Below, one piece after another: positions 4,967 to 6,532 of a stretch of DNA of 6,532 nucleotides; the first letter of the stretch is position 1; every line of letters begins with the position of its first letter. The DNA comes from LMUY01 sp964246185 (GTDB lineage: Bacteria; Pseudomonadota; Alphaproteobacteria; Acetobacterales; Acetobacteraceae). Under the pieces are notes generated by a model that saw only the letters and a program-made list of their open reading frames with translations, was not told where the DNA came from and ran no database searches. Both the position numbers and the translations under genes were made by a program. Where the stretch lies: NCBI GenBank assembly GCA_964246185.1, contig CAXTPP010000167.1, positions 1-6,532 of the forward strand. The letters run 5' to 3'.

Positions 4967-6496
4967 ATGACGACGGGAACAGTCAAGACACCGACGCTGG
5001 ACCAGCTGCGGGACGTGGCTGGCAGCCTCGGCTTCACCATGGGCGATGGCGAGCTGGCGCAGCACCTCGAATGCCTGGTTCCGAGTTTTGCCGCCTACAA
5101 CCTGCTGGACCGCATGGCGGACGACATCCCTGCCGCCACCTATCCGCGCCTGCCGGGCCGCCGCCCCGCAGCGGAGGAGAACCAGTACGGCGCGTGGTAC
5201 GTGAAGACCCGGATCGAGGGCGCGGCGTCGGGCAAACTGAAGGGCAAGACCGTCGCGGTGAAGGACAACATCTGCGTCGCCGGGGTGCCGATGATGAACG
5301 GCTCCTCCACCTTGGAGGGCTACGTGCCGGACATGGACGCGACGGTGGTGCAGCGCATCCTGGACGCAGGCGGCACCATCCTCGGCAAGGCGGTGTGCGA
5401 GCAGTTCTGCTTCTCGGGCGGCAGCCACACCAGCGCCAGCGGCCCGGTGCACAACCCACACCGCCATGGTCATTCCGCGGGCGGCTCCTCCTCCGGCAGC
5501 GCGGCGCTGGTGGCGGCGGGCGAGGTGGACATGGCGCTGGGCGGTGACCAGGGCGGTTCCATCCGCATGCCCGCTGCATTCTGCGGCATCTACGGCATGA
5601 AGCCGACGCACGGGCTGGTGCCCTACACCGGCATCATGCCGATCGAGCTGACGCTGGACCACACGGGGCCGATGACGGCGACGGTGGAGGACAACGCCCT
5701 GATGCTGGAAGTGCTGGCCGGGCCGGACGGGCTTGACCCGCGGCAGTACGGCGGCCAGGTCCAGCCATACCGCGAGGCCCTGGGGCAGGGCGTCAAGGGC
5801 CTGCGCATCGGCGTGGTGGAGGAGGGCTTCGGCCACCCGCAATCCATGCCGCGATCGGACGCCGTGGTGCGGGAGGCGGCGGACCGGCTGCGCGGCCTGG
5901 GCGCCGTGGTGGAGACGCTCAGCATCCCGATGCACCTGCTCGGCCCGGCCATCTGGCTGCCGATCGCGGCCGAGGGCGCCACGGTGCAGATGATGCACGG
6001 CAACGGCTTCGGCTTCAACTGGCAGGGCCAGTACGTGCTCTCGATGATGGACGCGCACGCGGCCTGGCGGGAGCGGGCGGACGAGCTTTCGGACAGCCTG
6101 AAGAACACCATGCTGCTGGGCCAGTACATGACCACCCGGCACCGCGGCCGCTACTACGCCAAGGCGCAGAACCTGGTCCGCACCCTGCGCCGCGCCTATG
6201 ACGACGCCCTGGCCCGCTACGACCTGCTGCTGATGCCGACGCTGCCGATGACCGCGACGCCGCTGCCCGGCGCCGACGCCTCCGTGAGCGAGATCATCCA
6301 GCGCGCCTTCGAGATCCTGCCCAACGCCGCCCCGTTCGACTGCACCCACCACCCGGCGATGAGCGTGCCCTGCGGCGCCGTGGACGGCTTGCCGGTAGGC
6401 ATGATGCTCATAGGCAAGGCCTACGACGAGCCCACCGTCTACCGCGCCGCCGCCGCTTTCGAGCAGGGCTTGGATTGGAAGGCGATCAAGGGATGA
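4967..6496 (+). CDS. Amidase-signature family amidase, enantioselective/nitrile-pathway type
   Basis: A 509-residue cytoplasmic enzyme without signal peptide, expected to hydrolyse a carboxamide to a carboxylate and ammonia. The amidase-signature triad is visible: Lys99 in VAVKDN, the cis-Ser174 in GGSSSGS (172-178) and the nucleophile Ser198 in GGDQGGSIR (192-200). The 24-residue gap between the serines is the same as in known members. Several blocks closely match the Rhodococcus enantioselective amidase associated with nitrile hydratase: AWYVKT, AGVPMMNGS, GKAVCEQFCFSG, IRMPAAFCG, GLVPYTG, FGH near 290 and GLPVGMM near 480. This points away from GatA and urea amidolyase. The start has a good ribosome binding site (AAGGGA, 4953-4958). 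Being in the transport operon, it probably acts on the imported amide. The exact substrate (aliphatic, aromatic or hydroxy amide) cannot be read from the sequence. Confidence 0.92.
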   Translation: MTTGTVKTPTLDQLRDVAGSLGFTMGDGELAQHLECLVPSFAAYNLLDRMADDIPAATYPRLPGRRPAAEENQYGAWYVKTRIEGAASGKLKGKTVAVKDNICVAGVPMMNGSSTLEGYVPDMDATVVQRILDAGGTILGKAVCEQFCFSGGSHTSASGPVHNPHRHGHSAGGSSSGSAALVAAGEVDMALGGDQGGSIRMPAAFCGIYGMKPTHGLVPYTGIMPIELTLDHTGPMTATVEDNALMLEVLAGPDGLDPRQYGGQVQPYREALGQGVKGLRIGVVEEGFGHPQSMPRSDAVVREAADRLRGLGAVVETLSIPMHLLGPAIWLPIAAEGATVQMMHGNGFGFNWQGQYVLSMMDAHAAWRERADELSDSLKNTMLLGQYMTTRHRGRYYAKAQNLVRTLRRAYDDALARYDLLLMPTLPMTATPLPGADASVSEIIQRAFEILPNAAPFDCTHHPAMSVPCGAVDGLPVGMMLIGKAYDEPTVYRAAAAFEQGLDWKAIKG

Positions 6497-6532
6497 GCGG
6501 GGCGAGCAATCCCCTGGTGGCCAGGCCTGCCG
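6493..6532 (+). CDS. Start of a further operon gene, cut by the window end
   Basis: ATG at 6493 overlaps the amidase stop (ATGA), the same arrangement as urtC/urtD and urtD/urtE, and opens a frame reading MSGASNPLVARPA to the end of the window. GGAAGG at 6477-6482 is a possible ribosome binding site 10 bp upstream. Thirteen residues are too few to assign a family. By context it may be another amide or nitrile metabolism gene, but that is a guess from position only. Confidence 0.6.
   Translation, partial: MSGASNPLVARPA

Noticed and set aside
4859..6352. A 497-codon minus-strand open frame opposite the amidase
   Set aside because: It is the same kind of antisense shadow, with low-complexity His/Arg/Val-rich sequence opposite a gene with an intact catalytic triad.

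Overview
The window is GC-rich, compact, bacterial chromosomal DNA, and all its genes lie on the + strand. Codon use, a twin-arginine type leader, ATGA gene overlaps and a sigma-54 promoter suggest an alphaproteobacterium. The family Acetobacteraceae is a reasonable guess from the style of the intergenic palindromic repeat, but the window carries no taxonomic marker gene.

Layout. Bases 1-189 are a regulatory leader. It holds a shortened copy of a palindromic repeat (1-81), a dyad (80-100), a near-perfect sigma-54 promoter (110-125), three tandem 14-bp repeats covering the predicted start of transcription (127-168) and a clear ribosome binding site (175-181). Then follows one operon: a periplasmic binding protein of the UrtA/FmdD/AmiC type (190-1434), a LivH/UrtB permease (1443-2309), a LivM/UrtC permease (2493-3521), ATPases of UrtD type (3518-4249) and UrtE type (4246-4950), an amidase-signature hydrolase (4967-6496), and the first 13 codons of another gene (6493 to the window end).

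How the genes work together. The five transport proteins make a complete high-affinity ABC importer of the family that takes up urea and short-chain amides. The cytoplasmic amidase has the Lys-Ser-Ser triad and closely resembles the enantioselective, nitrile-pathway amidases of Rhodococcus. It would hydrolyse an imported amide to a carboxylate and ammonia. A sigma-54 promoter suits control by nitrogen limitation. The likely role is scavenging of organic amides as a nitrogen source. This is an inference: the true substrate may be an amide rather than urea, despite the urt-like names.

The most interesting point is the 183-bp gap between the two permease genes. It holds a longer copy of the leader repeat, rich in hairpins and flanked by the 7-bp direct repeat GGCTGGG. 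Removing the element and one copy of the direct repeat restores a urtC gene that begins at a TGATG overlap with urtB and reads MQQGWGGFAATL. The element therefore seems to have inserted at codons 4-6 of urtC. It now supplies a replacement TTG start that gives MFDGWGGFAATL, the same length. The old ATG reads through the whole element without a stop and ends at a TGA overlapping the new TTG, so translational coupling may have survived the insertion.
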